Below are positions 5,482 through 6,382 of a DNA stretch of 6,382 nt, in pieces. The stretch is from an uncultured Lachnospiraceae bacterium. Its GTDB lineage: Bacteria; Bacillota_A; Clostridia; Lachnospirales; Lachnospiraceae. A model generated the notes under the pieces. It did not search any database, had not been told where the DNA came from, and was given only the letters and a program-made list of their open reading frames with translations. The position numbers and the translations under genes were made by a program. The DNA lies in NCBI GenBank assembly GCA_900556645.1, contig USPJ01000079.1, positions 1 to 6,382 on the forward strand. The letters run 5' to 3'. Position 1 is the stretch's first letter; every line of letters begins with the position of its first letter.

Positions 5482-5510
5482 ACATATTTTTTTTCTGCGG
5501 GTTCATACTA
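5482..5510 (+). promoter_or_regulatory. Sigma-G-type forespore promoter of the SASP gene
   Basis: CATACTA at 5504-5510 matches the sigma-G -10 consensus CATWHTA at every position. ACATA at 5482-5486 sits exactly 17 nt upstream and fits the -35 consensus (GHATR) at four of five positions. The spacer contains a run of eight T. Alpha/beta SASP genes are classical sigma-G targets in the forespore, so element and gene agree. Transcription should begin at about 5516-5518. Confidence 0.75.
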
Positions 5511-5515
5511 GTATC

Positions 5516-5538
5516 AAGACAAGCGGAAACGCAGTCTT
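5516..5538 (+). promoter_or_regulatory. Leader hairpin with GAAA tetraloop in the SASP mRNA
   Basis: AAGAC (5516-5520) pairs with GTCTT (5534-5538), and GCG (5523-5525) pairs with CGC (5530-5532) around a GAAA loop (5526-5529). A small internal loop (AA opposite A) separates the two helices. The hairpin falls at or within a base or two of the predicted transcript 5' end, and the SASP ribosome binding site lies about 24 nt beyond it. A 5' stem-loop here could stabilise the message; that function is inferred. Confidence 0.45.
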
Positions 5539-5574
5539 AATAATAGATAACAGAAAAAATATGGAGGTGAAACC

Positions 5575-5790
5575 ATGAGCTCAAATACAGGTTCTAACAC
5601 AAGCGGAATGGCAGTGCCACAGGCAAAGGAAGCTATGAAGCGTTTCAAAGAAGAAGTAGCATCTGAGATTGGAGTACCTTTAAAAGAAGGTTACAACGGT
5701 GACTTAACAAGTGCACAGGCTGGTTCTATCGGTGGTGAGATGGTCAAGAAAATGATCATGAGACAGGAAGAGCAGATGTCCGGTAAATAG
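5575..5790 (+). CDS. Alpha/beta-type small acid-soluble spore protein (SASP)
   Basis: This 71-residue protein belongs to the alpha/beta SASP family. These proteins coat the forespore chromosome, shift DNA towards an A-like form, protect it from UV and chemical damage, and are degraded to amino acids at germination. After a Ser/Asn/Thr-rich N-terminus, the first conserved helix is PQAKEAMKRFKEEVASEIGV (15-34) and the second is AGSIGGEMVKKMIMRQEEQM (49-68). These match the family blocks, including the GSxGGExxK core. SEIG (30-33) fits the recognition site of the germination protease GPR, with cleavage expected between Glu31 and Ile32. Length and composition are typical. GGAGGTGA at 5563-5570 is a very strong ribosome binding site 4 nt before the ATG. 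The gene is monocistronic, set between a sigma-G-like promoter and a strong terminator. Confidence 0.95.
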   Translation: MSSNTGSNTSGMAVPQAKEAMKRFKEEVASEIGVPLKEGYNGDLTSAQAGSIGGEMVKKMIMRQEEQMSGK

Positions 5791-5810
5791 TGAAACGTAA
5801 AAGATAAGAG

Positions 5811-5850
5811 GGCATGAAATTTGGAAAAATCCGAATTTCATGCCTTTTTT
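5811..5850 (+). terminator. Rho-independent terminator of the SASP gene
   Basis: GGCATGAAATT (5811-5821) pairs perfectly with AATTTCATGCC (5834-5844). The stem continues with a U-G pair and two G-C pairs, giving 14 bp around a six-base loop, and is followed directly by six T (5845-5850). It lies 20 nt after the SASP stop codon. It isolates the SASP gene from the next gene, which has its own promoter. Confidence 0.93.
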
Positions 5851-5892
5851 CTTGAATATTGACAAAAAGTGCAAAAAATGTAGAAAATCATT

Positions 5893-5920
5893 TTGAAAAA
5901 AGCGGAGGATGTGTTAGAAT
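5893..5920 (+). promoter_or_regulatory. Extended -10 sigma-A promoter of the chemotaxis-type gene
   Basis: TTGAAA (5893-5898) is followed after 16 nt by TAGAAT (5915-5920), with the extended -10 dinucleotide TG at 5912-5913. Transcription would start near 5927, leaving a leader of about 36 nt. A perfect TTGACA at 5859-5864 lies upstream, but the hexamer 16 nt beyond it (TAGAAA) is a weaker -10, so a second promoter there is only possible. No sigma-D-type element (TAAA then GCCGATAA-like) is visible. Confidence 0.6.
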
Positions 5921-5947
5921 AGTAATAAATATATTGTGTACGGAATT

Positions 5948-5955
5948 AAGGAGGG
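5948..5955 (+). promoter_or_regulatory. Ribosome binding site fixing the start of the chemotaxis-type gene
   Basis: AAGGAGGG lies 7 nt before the ATG at 5963. Another ATG at 5958 is out of frame with the coding region, is only 2 nt from this site and leads into a short frame that ends at 6068. Spacing therefore selects 5963. Confidence 0.8.
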
Positions 5956-5962
5956 TAATGGC

Positions 5963-6382
5963 ATGTTTGGTAATAAAAAAGCATCTACAAAGGCAGAGAC
6001 GAATTCCGGAATTAAAGGGGATAAGCTTCAACAGTATCAGAAGTTCTATGCAGAAATCGGAACTATGATGGAAACACTGGGATTTGACACGCAGCACCTA
6101 CTTTGGATTGCAAAGAAGAACAAAGAAGCTTTCACAACGCTGGTAACCAAGAATCATAAAATGGCAGAATTTTCTGCAGAAAACCTGATTAAGGTAGAAC
6201 AGGTTGAGAAGGGAATCCGTCAGGTAAGCAGCAGTAGTGAAGAAATCAACAGTAACATTACAAAAGTTGAGGCGGAAGCAGACAGAACCTTACAGCAGGT
6301 TAACAGCGGACGCGGTACCGTTCTGGAAACCTATGATATTTTGATGGAGCTGGAGAATACCTTCAAGGTGACTCAGGAGACC
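5963..6382 (+). CDS. Soluble methyl-accepting chemotaxis-type protein, N-terminal part
   Basis: The reading frame opens at ATG 5963 and stays open for 140 codons to the end of the window, so the protein is truncated by the window edge only. The N-terminus (MFGNKKASTKAETNSG) is polar, and no hydrophobic segment follows, so there is no signal peptide or membrane helix in this part. Residues 20-70 (KLQQYQKFYAEIGTMMETLG onward) look helical. From about 75 the sequence becomes the long, Ser/Glu/Gln-rich coiled-coil type seen in chemoreceptor cytoplasmic domains, for example VEKGIRQVSSSSEEINSNI (81-99) and QQVNSGRGTVLETYDIL (111-127). This suggests a cytoplasmic chemoreceptor-like protein that would signal through CheA/CheW. 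The diagnostic hairpin tip would lie beyond the window, so another coiled-coil protein is possible. It has its own promoter and a strong ribosome binding site. Confidence 0.68.
   Translation, partial: MFGNKKASTKAETNSGIKGDKLQQYQKFYAEIGTMMETLGFDTQHLLWIAKKNKEAFTTLVTKNHKMAEFSAENLIKVEQVEKGIRQVSSSSEEINSNITKVEAEADRTLQQVNSGRGTVLETYDILMELENTFKVTQET

Noticed and set aside
4777..5506. Two long open frames on the minus strand opposite the DJ-1 family gene
   Set aside because: Their products are Ser/Pro- or Cys/His-rich with no recognisable domain and no ribosome binding site. The plus strand in the same place encodes a complete DJ-1/PfpI domain with promoter and Shine-Dalgarno sequence.
5859..6068. Plus-strand frame starting with TTG ahead of the chemotaxis-type gene
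   Set aside because: It begins in the promoter region, lacks a ribosome binding site at its start and is out of frame with the coding sequence that begins at 5963 and remains open to the window end.
1..6382. Search for a mobile element, CRISPR array, tRNA, riboswitch or defence system
   Set aside because: I saw no repeat arrays, transposase, integrase, terminal inverted repeats or RNA-gene folds. Gene content and style look like stable chromosome throughout.

Overview
The window reads as an ordinary chromosomal segment of a spore-forming, low-to-moderate GC Firmicute, most likely a member of the Lachnospiraceae (Clostridia). The grounds are strong AGGAGG-type ribosome binding sites, sigma-A promoters, an alpha/beta-type small acid-soluble spore protein (SASP) behind a sigma-G-like promoter, and a DUF1653 protein with a C-terminal extension of the kind I recall from that family. 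The family assignment is inference. The gene calls rest on motifs read directly in the translations.

Region 1 (1-3738, plus strand) is one tightly packed transcription unit. It holds the last 25 codons of livH, then livM, livG and livF: the two permeases and two ATPases of a branched-chain amino acid (HAAT-family) ABC importer. The binding protein and most of livH lie upstream of the window. Without any terminator, and with gaps of only 8 and 4 nt, these are followed by a cytidylate kinase-like P-loop protein and a small CYTH (triphosphate tunnel) protein. Both look like enzymes acting on phosphate compounds, and neither has an obvious link to amino acid uptake.

Region 2 (3711-4744, minus strand) is a two-gene unit running from a near-consensus sigma-A promoter. 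It encodes a membrane-anchored, low-complexity protein of unknown function and then a DUF1653 protein. The DUF1653 gene converges on the CYTH gene and overlaps its 3' end by 28 nt, with no recognisable intrinsic terminator for either.

Region 3 (4745-5850) begins with a divergent, back-to-back promoter pair. The plus-strand promoter drives a DJ-1/PfpI-family protein. The SASP gene follows, with its own sigma-G-type promoter, a small 5'-leader hairpin and a strong rho-independent terminator.

Region 4 (5851-6382) holds an extended -10 promoter and the first 140 codons of a cytoplasmic protein with no membrane segment that looks like a soluble methyl-accepting chemotaxis-type protein. It runs off the window end.

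No rRNA, tRNA, insertion sequence, CRISPR array or phage sequence was seen, and I find no convincing new biological system. The most interesting points are the convergent gene overlap, the kinase-like/CYTH pair attached to the liv operon, the SASP leader architecture and the uncharacterised membrane protein/DUF1653 pair. No stretch longer than 300 nt lacks a gene.
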